Assembly (NCBI RefSeq): GCF_010993745.1 | Contig: NZ_WOTN01000002.1 | Span: forward strand, 620,001-684,000 | Source: Fodinicola acaciae | GTDB lineage: Bacteria > Actinomycetota > Actinomycetes > Mycobacteriales > HKI-0501 | Length of the DNA: 64,000 nucleotides | Reading direction: 5' to 3' | Part shown: one piece after another, positions 26,235 through 34,205 of the stretch | Layout of the letters: each line of letters starts with the position of its first letter | Position numbering within the stretch: position 1 is the first letter of the stretch | Position numbers and translations under genes: made by a program | The notes under the pieces: model-generated | What the model was told of the DNA's origin: nothing | Database searches by the model: none | The model's input: the letters and a program-made list of their open reading frames with translations, nothing else

Positions 26235-27476
26235 TCAGAGCCAGCGGGCGATGAGGGTCTCGCCGCCGGTTACCCGGTCGCCTTCGGTGACCAGGGGACG
26301 CGCGGCGCCGGCCGGCAGGTACACATCCGTACGGGAGCCGAAGCGGATCAGGCCAAACTTCTCGCCGCGCGCCAGCAACGCGCCGGGCCGCGACCGCTGT
26401 ACGATCCGGCGCGCGATCAGGCCGCTGCGCTGCGCGACGACGACCGGACCGTGAGTCGTCTCGAGCACGGTGTACTTGCTGTTGTTGTGCTCCGCGTTCG
26501 GATGCCGTGCGTCCGCGTAGCCACCCGGCTCGTCGATCACGTCGACGATCCGGCCGGCGACCGGGCTGCGGTTGACGTGTACGTCGAGCACCGACAGGAA
26601 GACCGAGATCCGCAGCCACTCGGCCGAGGCGGTGCCGAAGCCGTCGTCGGTCACCTCCTCGACGGAGAGTACGACGCCGTCCGCGGACGACACGATCGCG
26701 TCGGCCTCGGCGGTCTCGTCCGGCAGCAGGCGGCGAGGGTCGCGGAAGAACGCCGCGACCGGCAGCGCGGCGGCGGCGGGCAGCAGCCACACCGGCCGGC
26801 GGAACAGCCGCTTGGTGAGCAGCGTCAGACCAGCGACCGCCGCGACCGCGACGACACCGTTGACGTCGATACGCATGTCGCGGGTCACCGGGATCCGGGT
26901 CGGCGAGTACGCCGGCGCCATCCGTTCGGCCAGCGCCGCCGGCGCCTCGCCAAACCGCAGGTGGTGGACGCGCAGCGGCGGAAGGTTTCTGACGACCGTC
27001 TCGGTGCGGAACGCCGACGCCTGCGCGAGCCGGCCGATCTCGGTCGCCGCACCGCCAGGCGCCGGCGGTCCGAGCGGGGTGGCCAGGCTCAGCACGCCAC
27101 CTGGCACGAGCTTCTCGCGAGCCTGCTCGACCAGCTTGTCGGCACCGGCGCCGTCCCCGGAGAGCGGCTCGGCGATCACCACGTGGTCGTATGTCTCGAT
27201 CTCCGGCGCGATGTCCGCGTCGAGCACCTGGACGCGGCCGCTCAGCCGGGTCAGCGACCGCTCGCCGGTCAGCCGCCGGCGCAGCCGGTCGGTCCAGTCG
27301 GTGCGCGGGCTGGTGACCACCAGCCGGTCGGCCGGCATCAGGTGGTCGAGCACGTGGTCGACGACCCGCGGGTCGATGCCGATCACCAGCACGCGCTTGG
27401 GCTCCGGGTGCCGGGTGACCTCGCTGGTCAGCGTCGCGGCGGCGATCCTGCCGAGCGGACGAGGGAAACTGCGCAT
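26235..27476 (-). CDS. psd: Phosphatidylserine decarboxylase fused to Rossmann-like domain
   Basis: This is a 413-residue protein. The C-terminal half (about 205-413) is a short-type decarboxylase making phosphatidylethanolamine. It has two hydrophobic segments, FFRDPRR, LSVLDVHVNRSPVAG, and the self-cleavage site FGSRTDVYLP, where chain breakage before Ser makes the pyruvoyl cofactor. The N-terminal 195 residues are an unrelated Rossmann-like domain (RVLVIGIDPRVVDHVLDHL, VVIAEPLSGDGAG, KLVPGGVLSLATP) resembling class I methyltransferases, with no clear SAM-binding GxGxG. The usual actinobacterial enzyme has only the C-terminal part. ATG 27476 has AAGG upstream. The fusion is one uninterrupted frame. 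Confidence 0.85.
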   Translation of the reverse strand: MRSFPRPLGRIAAATLTSEVTRHPEPKRVLVIGIDPRVVDHVLDHLMPADRLVVTSPRTDWTDRLRRRLTGERSLTRLSGRVQVLDADIAPEIETYDHVVIAEPLSGDGAGADKLVEQAREKLVPGGVLSLATPLGPPAPGGAATEIGRLAQASAFRTETVVRNLPPLRVHHLRFGEAPAALAERMAPAYSPTRIPVTRDMRIDVNGVVAVAAVAGLTLLTKRLFRRPVWLLPAAAALPVAAFFRDPRRLLPDETAEADAIVSSADGVVLSVEEVTDDGFGTASAEWLRISVFLSVLDVHVNRSPVAGRIVDVIDEPGGYADARHPNAEHNNSKYTVLETTHGPVVVAQRSGLIARRIVQRSRPGALLARGEKFGLIRFGSRTDVYLPAGAARPLVTEGDRVTGGETLIARWL

Positions 27477-27525
27477 CAAGCTGCTGCCTTATACGTCGAA
27501 AACAGGAGTCCGCAGCCAGAGTAGG

Positions 27526-28986
27526 TCAGCCGGCGTCCGGTCCGATGTCGGGGCAGCGCGTGCCGTCGGCCGGCGCCGCGAGGCTGAGCAGGTAGTGGTC
27601 GACGGCCGCGGTGACGCACGGATTGTCCGGGCCGTAGTTGCCGTGTGCCGAGCCGTCGTACGTGAGCAGCACCGACCGCGAGATCCGCCGATGGACGGCG
27701 ACGGTCCAGTCGTACGGCGTGTGCGGATCGTGCCGGGCGGCGACCAGCAGGATCGGCGGCGCGTCGGCGACCCGTAACGCGTGCTGCGGATTGCGGACCG
27801 CGATGCCGGCACCGAGGCAGTTGACCAGCGAACCCCAGGCCACCGTCGAGCGCCGGATGTGCGACGCGACCCTGGCCAGCTCCGCGCGCCAACCGGTGAG
27901 CTGGTCGAAGCCGGACACGGTCAACTGCCAGTCGGCGCAGAAAATCGCCTCGTCCGGATGAAATGTCGGGGCACCCCAACCGCCTGGACCGGTCGGCTCG
28001 CTCGGCGCGGTCCGCGGCGGACGGCCGGTGTCCAGGGCCTTGAGCCACTCGGCCAGATAGAGGAAGTTTGGCTCGTAGTCGGCATAGTACGCGGCATTGC
28101 TCAGGTCGTCGGGAGCGACCTTCTCGCCTTCGTGCATCGGATCGGTGAGCGTGCCAGCCACCGCTTTGTCATACAGTGACTGGAAAATCCGGCCGACATC
28201 CTGTCCGTGCAACGCGCAGGTGGACGACTTGTCGCACCACTGCAGGAAAAACTGGAAGGCATCCTCGCCGGCGACGGTCTGCGAGCGGAGAAATCCCCAG
28301 CCGTCCAGGCTGTGGTCCATGTTGCTGTCGAGGACGAAAGTCCTTATCCGGTGCGGAAACAGCTCCGCGTACTGCTGGCCGAGCAGCGTGCCGTAGGAGG
28401 TGCCGAGAAACGACACGGTCGGCACGCCGAGCGCGGCGCGTACGGCATCCATGTCCCGCGCCGCCGTCATCGTGTCGGCCTGGTCGAAGACCGGACCGGA
28501 CAGCCGCCGGCAGTTGTCGGTCAGCTTTTCGTTGTACGCGAGCAGCTTCGCATACTGGCCGGCATCGGCCGGCACGGTCGGCGGTTGCTGACCGAGCAGG
28601 TCGCCGTCGCATGTCACCGCGTACGCCTCGCCCGTGCCGCGTTGGTCGAAGCCGACGATGTCGAAGCGTTTCCTGATGTCCGGGGAAAAGTTCTCGTAGT
28701 AGTCCTGGTCCCGCAGGTCCTGTGCCGGCGAACTGCCGGGACCGCCCGGGTTGAACAGCAGCACGCCGATCCGCGCGTCCGGATCGGTGGCCGCGCGCCG
28801 TGCCACCGCCAACGACATCTTCGGTCCGTCGGGCCGGTGCCAGTCGACCGGTACGGCGACCGTCGCGCACTCGGCCGGCGACTGTCTCGCGCACGGCCGC
28901 CAGTCCAGCGCCGGCGCTGGTGGCAGCGGGATTGACAGCGGAATCAGCGTGGTCGCGGCCAACGCGATGGCGAACAGTGATCGCAC
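27526..28986 (-). CDS. Secreted tripeptidyl aminopeptidase-like alpha/beta hydrolase
   Basis: This 486-residue protein starts with a signal peptide (MRSLFAIALAATTLIPLSIP). It then shows the S33 peptidase/SlpD-Tap pattern: LLFNPGGPGSS oxyanion region, FDIVGFDQRGTGEA, nucleophile elbow GTSYGTLLGQQYAELFPHR (Ser at about 197), the acid in LLVAARHDPHTPYDWA-like text, and the His in DGSAHGNYG. Several Cys residues suggest disulfides. The family removes tripeptides from proteins outside the cell. It lies 50 bp upstream of psd on the same strand. Confidence 0.85.
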   Translation of the reverse strand: MRSLFAIALAATTLIPLSIPLPPAPALDWRPCARQSPAECATVAVPVDWHRPDGPKMSLAVARRAATDPDARIGVLLFNPGGPGSSPAQDLRDQDYYENFSPDIRKRFDIVGFDQRGTGEAYAVTCDGDLLGQQPPTVPADAGQYAKLLAYNEKLTDNCRRLSGPVFDQADTMTAARDMDAVRAALGVPTVSFLGTSYGTLLGQQYAELFPHRIRTFVLDSNMDHSLDGWGFLRSQTVAGEDAFQFFLQWCDKSSTCALHGQDVGRIFQSLYDKAVAGTLTDPMHEGEKVAPDDLSNAAYYADYEPNFLYLAEWLKALDTGRPPRTAPSEPTGPGGWGAPTFHPDEAIFCADWQLTVSGFDQLTGWRAELARVASHIRRSTVAWGSLVNCLGAGIAVRNPQHALRVADAPPILLVAARHDPHTPYDWTVAVHRRISRSVLLTYDGSAHGNYGPDNPCVTAAVDHYLLSLAAPADGTRCPDIGPDAG

Positions 28987-29037
28987 CCGTCGCAGCCTAG
29001 GCTGATCGGCGCCGCCGCGCCTCGCGAGAGCAGGCCG

Positions 29038-29283
29038 CTATGCGTCGTCGTGCTTGACCAGGTCGACCGGGGTCGCCTCGGATGGCGGCGCGACCGGCGT
29101 ACGGCGGCGGGGGATCGCGGTCAGCAGGCCGGCGATGCCGATCACCACCAGGGTGATCGCGGCCGCCAGGCTGATCGGGATGCCGGAGCCGCCGACCACC
29201 TGGTAGATGGCCCACCAGCAGGCGACCGCCACGAACAGCAGGCCGAAGACCAGCGACAGCCCGTCGAGCTCATGCCGCTTCAC
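29038..29283 (-). CDS. Small two-helix membrane protein
   Basis: This 81-residue protein starts MKRHELDGLSLVFGLLFVAV. Two hydrophobic helices span about residues 8-30 and 36-58, followed by a basic and then acidic tail (PRRRTPVAPPSEATPVDLVK). GTG 29283 follows GGAGGTGA and overlaps the end of the PspC protein gene by 14 bp, so the two are co-translated. Similar small proteins accompany PspC/LiaF-like genes in actinobacteria. Its function is unknown. Confidence 0.72.
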   Translation of the reverse strand: MKRHELDGLSLVFGLLFVAVACWWAIYQVVGGSGIPISLAAAITLVVIGIAGLLTAIPRRRTPVAPPSEATPVDLVKHDDA

Positions 29284-30547
29284 GGGTCACCTCCATCTCT
29301 CCGGCGCCGACGCTCAGCCGCAGGTTGAGCCTGCCGCCGCCAGGCCCGTCCGAGCCGTGGTCCTGGAACTCGCTGTTGATGTCCAGACCGTCGTACTGAC
29401 GGCCGAACAGCTGCGCGGACCCGGCGCTGACCTGCGCGTCCAGGTCGACGTCGACCTTCTCCGGCAGCAGGATGCGCAGCTCGCCGGCCGACACGTTGAT
29501 GCTGGTCGTCACGGCCTTGCCGGTGAAGTCGACCTGCCGCAGGTCAAGCGTCGCGTCGCCATAGCGGCCGCGGTAGGTGGGGCTGATCTGAGCGGTCGTC
29601 GTCGGCGTCCAGTGGACCGGTGTGAGCTGCGAGGTCGGCGGCAGGTCCGGCACGACCTGGTTGATGCCGGCGCCGATCAGCAGCGCGACGCTCAGCAGCA
29701 GGCCGATCGGGATGAGCCAGCGGGCCCGGCCGTAGCGGCTGCCGATCAGCAGACCGACGCCGATGATCCCCAGCGGGATGGCCAGGTACGCGGTCCAGTC
29801 CAGCCGGGTGGTGGCGACGAGTACGGCCACCGAGCCGACCGCGATCAGCGCGAGGAAGAACACCACCCGGCCGAGCCGCGACGGCTCTTTCGGTGGTTTC
29901 GGTGGGCGGGACGGCATCGGCGGCGGTGGCGGAGGAGGTGGCTCGAAAGGTCCGTGTGGCGCGTACGACGGCGGCGGTGTGTACGTGGGGGTCGTCATCT
30001 GCGGTTCTTCCTGGTCGGTTGCGACGACCGCGATCCGCTCGGTCACCGCGGTGGAGCTCGGCTCGGCGGCCGGTGGAGGCGCGGCGACCGGCTGCGGGGT
30101 GCCAGGCGGCCGGCGCAGCAGCAGCGCGAGGCCGATGACGGCGGCCGCGGCCAGCAGCATCGTGCTGGCGCCGCCGTACAGCATCGCGATCGCGAGCAGT
30201 CCGGCGACGATCGTCAGCAGGATCGTCCAGGCGGCGTGCAGTGACGCGCGGCCACGGCCGACCAGCGACTCCAGCGGCGACACCTCGTCGCCTTCCTCGG
30301 CCAGCAGCAGGATGCCGAGCAGATAGAAGAGCACGCCGACGCCGTTGAAGAAGACGAGTACGCCGAGAATCACCCGCCACAGCAACGGATCGGTGTTGGT
30401 GGCCTTGGCCAATCCGGCACATACGCCGAAGAAGATGCGGCCCTGCTTGGGCCTGGTGATGCCGACATGGTCGGAGAACGTGGCGGGCCGCGGCGGCGCG
30501 GCTGGCGGCGGTGTGTCCGCGCCGGTGGTGCTGTCCATGCCGACCAT
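29270..30547 (-). CDS. PspC-domain protein with LiaF-like C-terminus
   Basis: This is a 425-residue protein. The PspC domain at about residues 32-90 reads RIFFGVCAGLAKATNTDPLL then WRVILGVLVFFNGVGVLFYL. Further helices follow at about 105-145. A Pro-rich cytosolic linker (PFEPPPPPPPPMPSRPPKP) precedes another helix block, and the C-terminal 120 residues are a beta-rich domain (NVSAGELRILLPEKVDVDLD, LNLRLSVGAGEMEV) like the LiaF/toastrack sensors of cell-envelope stress. It is transcribed divergently from the PspC-domain kinase, and probably sets that kinase's activity. Confidence 0.82.
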   Translation of the reverse strand: MVGMDSTTGADTPPPAAPPRPATFSDHVGITRPKQGRIFFGVCAGLAKATNTDPLLWRVILGVLVFFNGVGVLFYLLGILLLAEEGDEVSPLESLVGRGRASLHAAWTILLTIVAGLLAIAMLYGGASTMLLAAAAVIGLALLLRRPPGTPQPVAAPPPAAEPSSTAVTERIAVVATDQEEPQMTTPTYTPPPSYAPHGPFEPPPPPPPPMPSRPPKPPKEPSRLGRVVFFLALIAVGSVAVLVATTRLDWTAYLAIPLGIIGVGLLIGSRYGRARWLIPIGLLLSVALLIGAGINQVVPDLPPTSQLTPVHWTPTTTAQISPTYRGRYGDATLDLRQVDFTGKAVTTSINVSAGELRILLPEKVDVDLDAQVSAGSAQLFGRQYDGLDINSEFQDHGSDGPGGGRLNLRLSVGAGEMEVTREAA

Positions 30548-30700
30548 CGTCGCGCTCGGCCGGCGGTCCCACTATCCGGTACGACCCTGAGCCGACCCTG
30601 ATTCGTAACGGTGCGAAAGATCCGTGGCGTGCCCGGTGTCCGGCCGTACGCTCGCGTGTGACCATCGTGGTACGTCCAGGAAACGAGAGGTCCACCGCCA

Positions 30701-31915
30701 GTGTCCAGCCCCTCCGTCGAGCCGCGCCGGCTCCATCGGCAGCCGCGCGGCTGGCTGATCGCCGGCGTCGCGAGCGGCATCGCCGAGCACCTGAACGTGC
30801 CGGTGATCGCCGTACGCATCGCGTTCGTCCTGCTCACGGTGCTGGTCAGCGGCGCTGGAGCGCTGCTCTACGTGGCGTGGTGGATCTTCGCGCCGCTGGC
30901 GCCGACCGAGCCGGACGAGCGCCGGCCTCGCGACTTCGGCCAGCTGGCCGCGTTCATGCTGCTCAGCCTCGGTCTGGCCGTCGTCGCGGCGGGAGCCGGC
31001 CTGCTCGCCTGGCTGGTCTTCGTACTGCCGGCGCTCGTCCTGATCGTCGGCGCGACGCTGCTCTGGCGGCGGTCGGACCCGGAGCGGTGGCGGCGGATCG
31101 TCGCACGGCTGCCGGGGCCGGCCTGGCTCGAGGAGCTGGCCACCAGCCGCGGCTGGCTGCCGCTGGTGGCGCGGATCGGCATCGGCCTGGTGCTGGTCGT
31201 GCTGGGAATGGCCGGCTTCCTCACCATCAGCGGACAGCTGCAGAACGTCCAGAGCAGCCTGGTCTTCGGGCTCGTCCTGATCGGCGGCTGCGCGGTGGTC
31301 GTCGCGCCGCTGCTGTGGCGGATGTTCGCCGAGCTGCGCGCCGAGCGGGCCGAGCGGATCCGGTCGCAGACCCGCGCGGACGTGGCGGCGATCGTGCACG
31401 ACCAGGTGCTGCACACGCTCGCGCTCATCCAGCGCAACGCCGAGGACGCGCGCGAGGTGAGCCGGCTGGCGCGCGGCCAGGAACGGCAGTTGCGCAACTG
31501 GCTCTACAAGCCGATGGGGTCGCCCGACGAGCGGCTGGCGGCGGCGCTGGAGGAGGCCGCCGCCGAGGTCGAGGACACGTACGCGGTGAGCGTCGACACG
31601 GTCATCGTCGGCGACTGCCCAGTCGATGAGCACGTACAGGCGCTGGTGCAGGCGGCTCGTGAAGCCCTTGTGAACGCTGGAAAACACGCGAAGGTCTCGA
31701 CGGTGTCGCTCTACGCGGAGGTCGAGGACGGCACCGCGAGCGTGTTCGTCCGCGATCGCGGCACCGGCTTCGACCTGGATACGGTGGCAGACGATCGGCA
31801 CGGCGTCTCCGGGTCGATCGTGGACCGGATGCGGCGGCACGGCGGCTCGGCGGAGATCCGTACGGCGCCGGAGTCCGGCACGGAAGTGAGACTGAAGATG
31901 GGATTGGCGCGCTGA
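30701..31915 (+). CDS. PspC-domain sensor histidine kinase
   Basis: This is a 404-residue protein. An N-terminal PspC domain (PRGWLIAGVASGIAEHLNVP) and further helices to about residue 215 are followed by a kinase core. The dimerisation/phosphoacceptor segment is RADVAAIVHDQVLHTLALIQ (His at about 234), and the HATPase has AAREALVNAGKHAKVSTVSL and VRDRGTGFDLDTVADDRHGV. This layout matches the NarL-partner HisKA_3 group. Its stop overlaps the regulator start as TGATG. The signal is probably membrane state, by analogy with LiaS and PspC systems. Confidence 0.88.
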   Translation: MSSPSVEPRRLHRQPRGWLIAGVASGIAEHLNVPVIAVRIAFVLLTVLVSGAGALLYVAWWIFAPLAPTEPDERRPRDFGQLAAFMLLSLGLAVVAAGAGLLAWLVFVLPALVLIVGATLLWRRSDPERWRRIVARLPGPAWLEELATSRGWLPLVARIGIGLVLVVLGMAGFLTISGQLQNVQSSLVFGLVLIGGCAVVVAPLLWRMFAELRAERAERIRSQTRADVAAIVHDQVLHTLALIQRNAEDAREVSRLARGQERQLRNWLYKPMGSPDERLAAALEEAAAEVEDTYAVSVDTVIVGDCPVDEHVQALVQAAREALVNAGKHAKVSTVSLYAEVEDGTASVFVRDRGTGFDLDTVADDRHGVSGSIVDRMRRHGGSAEIRTAPESGTEVRLKMGLAR

Positions 31916-32556
31916 TGTCCGAGCCTCGGGTTTTTCTTGTCGACGACCACGCGATGTTCCGCGCCGGCGTACGCGCCGAGCTCGGGCGGTACGTCGACCT
32001 GGTCGGCGAGGCCGGCACCGTCGCTGAGGCGATTTCGGCGATCCAGGCGGCCAAACCCGATGTGGTGCTGCTGGACGTACACATGCCCGACGGCGGTGGC
32101 CGTGCGGTGCTGGAGGCCGTACGCAAAAGCGACTCGTCGATCCGCTTTCTGGCGCTCAGCGTGTCCGACGCGGCTGAGGACGTGATCGGCCTGGTACGCG
32201 CCGGCGCGCGTGGTTATGTCACCAAGACGATCTCCGCGGCCGAGCTGGCCGACGCGATCCGTCGCGTTGCCGATGGCGACGCGGTGTTTTCGCCGCGGCT
32301 GGCCGGTTTCGTGCTCGACGCGTTCACGCAGCATCCGACCGCGCCGATCCGCGACCCCGACCTGGACCAGCTGACCAACCGGGAGAAGGAAGTGCTGCGG
32401 CTGCTGGCGCGCGGCTACGCGTACAAGGAGATCGGGTCGGAGCTCTTCATCTCCGTCAAGACGGTCGAGACGCACGTGTCGTCCGTGCTGCGCAAGCTGC
32501 AGATGTCCAACCGCTACGAGCTGTCCCGCTGGGCCGTCGACCGACGCCTCATCTGA
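31915..32556 (+). CDS. NarL/LuxR-family response regulator
   Basis: This is a 213-residue protein. The receiver has DDHAMFRAGV near the N-terminus, phospho-Asp in PDVVLLDVHMPDGGG (about 53), and Lys in GYVTKTISAAEL (about 103). The LuxR helix-turn-helix is LTNREKEVLRLLARGYAYKE then ISVKTVETHVSSVLRKLQMS (about 150-200). It is translationally coupled to the kinase. Targets may include the divergent PspC operon; no direct repeat was identified as its site. Confidence 0.92.
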   Translation: MSEPRVFLVDDHAMFRAGVRAELGRYVDLVGEAGTVAEAISAIQAAKPDVVLLDVHMPDGGGRAVLEAVRKSDSSIRFLALSVSDAAEDVIGLVRAGARGYVTKTISAAELADAIRRVADGDAVFSPRLAGFVLDAFTQHPTAPIRDPDLDQLTNREKEVLRLLARGYAYKEIGSELFISVKTVETHVSSVLRKLQMSNRYELSRWAVDRRLI

Positions 32557-32565
32557 GCAGATGGC

Positions 32566-32612
32566 CGCATGGCCACCATGCTTGCATCCGACGCAAGCAT
32601 GGTGGCCATGCG
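32566..32612. terminator. Hairpin of the GCATGG-CCATGC family, copy H3
   Basis: CGCATGGCCACCATGCTTGC and GCAAGCATGGTGGCCATGCG are perfect complements with a 7-nt loop. It lies between convergent ends at 32556 and 32625. The arm change CTTGC/GCAAG relative to H4 (CGTGC/GCACG) is compensated on both sides, so the stem is under selection or a recent copy. Confidence 0.65.
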
Positions 32613-32624
32613 AACTTCCGAGCG

Positions 32625-34061
32625 TTACTTGAGGATCTTGCGCTTGACGAAGAAGGGCCGGATCTTGTCGGCGGTCTGCTTGCCATAGAGCGCACGCGCG
32701 GTCGCCACGACGTTGTTCGCGGCGGCGGCGAAGGACGTGTCGGGCGCGTAGTAGAACTGCGACTGGATGATCAGCTTGTCGGCCTTCGTACGACCCAGCG
32801 CGCGGTTGATGTCCCAGAGCGCTGCCGACCAGATCTCGCCGTCGTCATGCACCTCACCGGTCTTGTCGTCGACTGTCTTTTTGGTGTCGACGCGACGCAG
32901 GCAGTGTGGAGCGTCGGTGTAGGAGGTGGAGTCCCAGTCCATCACGCACGCCGGGTCGTAGCCCTTGCCCTGCGGCAGCGACAGCGTGACGGCCAGGTAG
33001 TCGCCGAAGCCCTCGCCGATCGCGCCGGCCTCCTCGCTCTCGCCGAAGCCGGGGACCTGGTCGTCCTGCACGGCGTGGCCGTACTCGTGCTGCACGACCT
33101 CCACGTCCTCGGCGTCGTCGACGCCGCCGGTGCCGGTGGTGATCTGGTCGACGCTCGGGTCGTAGAAGGAGTTGTCGTCCGGGATCGTGTCGGTCTCGAT
33201 CTTCTGCGGCTCGGCGTTGACGTCGGTCAGGCCGAGGCTGCGGATGTAGCGCTGCGCCGTGGTGATGGCGTAGTACGCGGACACCTGCTCGAAACCGGCC
33301 TTGTCGCGCGTGTAGACGAAAAGATGCGACCTGGAGCTGACCGCGTCCTTGTTGACGATCTTGGCCCATTTGCCGACCAGGTGCGTCTTGTCGGTCAGGT
33401 CAGGCAGGAGCTTGAACTTGTACGCCTTGTGGATCGCCGGGTAGTCGGCGTTGTCCTGGTCGGTGAGCGACTGGTTTTCCAGCGCCACCACGGGATTGGG
33501 GTCGAAGACCTGGCCGATGCCGTCGTAGTTGTCCGACAGCGGCGCCACTTTCAGCGTCTGCTTGGTGGTCGCGTCCACCAGCGTCTGGATGCTGCCGCCG
33601 GTGCCGCGGCTGGTGACCTGCCAGACCAGCCGCGACCCGGGTCCGCCGACCACGCCGAGCCTGGTCGACACGGCGGTCTGCTTGGCCGTCTTGCGGCCGC
33701 CGGTCTTGTCCGCCGCACGCGCGTACTGGGTCGCCGCGTCCTGCGCGGTCTGCGCCGCCTGGCCGGCCGGCACGGTCGCGCTGACCGCGACGTTGGCCGG
33801 CACCTGCTTGCGCGCGTCGGTCACCGACGACAGGTGGCCGTCCTGGTCCAGGTGTTTGGCATACCAGCCGTTGACCACCGGCAGCCCGCGATAGGTCTGC
33901 TGGAACCACTGGTGCGTGCCGAGCAGCGACGTACGGCTGCGGATCAGGGTCAGGCCGTCGGTCGCCGGCGGCGCGGCCGCGGCCGGCAGGCCGCTCGCGA
34001 CCAGCGCGGACACGGCCGCCGCCGCGACGACGGCGACGCGGCGGGCAGTGGGTGGACGCAT
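32625..34061 (-). CDS. Secreted zinc metallopeptidase (M4/M36 type)
   Basis: This 478-residue protein starts with a signal peptide (MRPPTARRVAVVAAAAVSAL). A propeptide of about 180 residues contains FTP-like sequence (GTHQWFQQTYRGLPVVNGWY). The catalytic domain has HEYGH (about 325), which supplies two zinc ligands and the Glu, and GEGFGDY (about 350) with the third ligand Glu. Spacing and the DWDSTSYTDAPHCLRRVDTK segment favour the fungalysin-like M36 group over thermolysin. ATG 34061 follows AGAGGA. It degrades extracellular protein. It is monocistronic with the H3 hairpin 12 bp after its stop. Confidence 0.85.
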   Translation of the reverse strand: MRPPTARRVAVVAAAAVSALVASGLPAAAAPPATDGLTLIRSRTSLLGTHQWFQQTYRGLPVVNGWYAKHLDQDGHLSSVTDARKQVPANVAVSATVPAGQAAQTAQDAATQYARAADKTGGRKTAKQTAVSTRLGVVGGPGSRLVWQVTSRGTGGSIQTLVDATTKQTLKVAPLSDNYDGIGQVFDPNPVVALENQSLTDQDNADYPAIHKAYKFKLLPDLTDKTHLVGKWAKIVNKDAVSSRSHLFVYTRDKAGFEQVSAYYAITTAQRYIRSLGLTDVNAEPQKIETDTIPDDNSFYDPSVDQITTGTGGVDDAEDVEVVQHEYGHAVQDDQVPGFGESEEAGAIGEGFGDYLAVTLSLPQGKGYDPACVMDWDSTSYTDAPHCLRRVDTKKTVDDKTGEVHDDGEIWSAALWDINRALGRTKADKLIIQSQFYYAPDTSFAAAANNVVATARALYGKQTADKIRPFFVKRKILK

Positions 34062-34205
34062 ACGGTTTTCCTCTCGGCAGCGGACGGTCAACGCACTTTA
34101 TCCGCCGGAGGACAGGACAAAGGTTAAGAATTCCAAAAATAACGTCATGAGACGGGGACCGACGCCGGCCATCCGGGCTGAACGGATGGCCGGCGCCGGG
34201 GCTGG

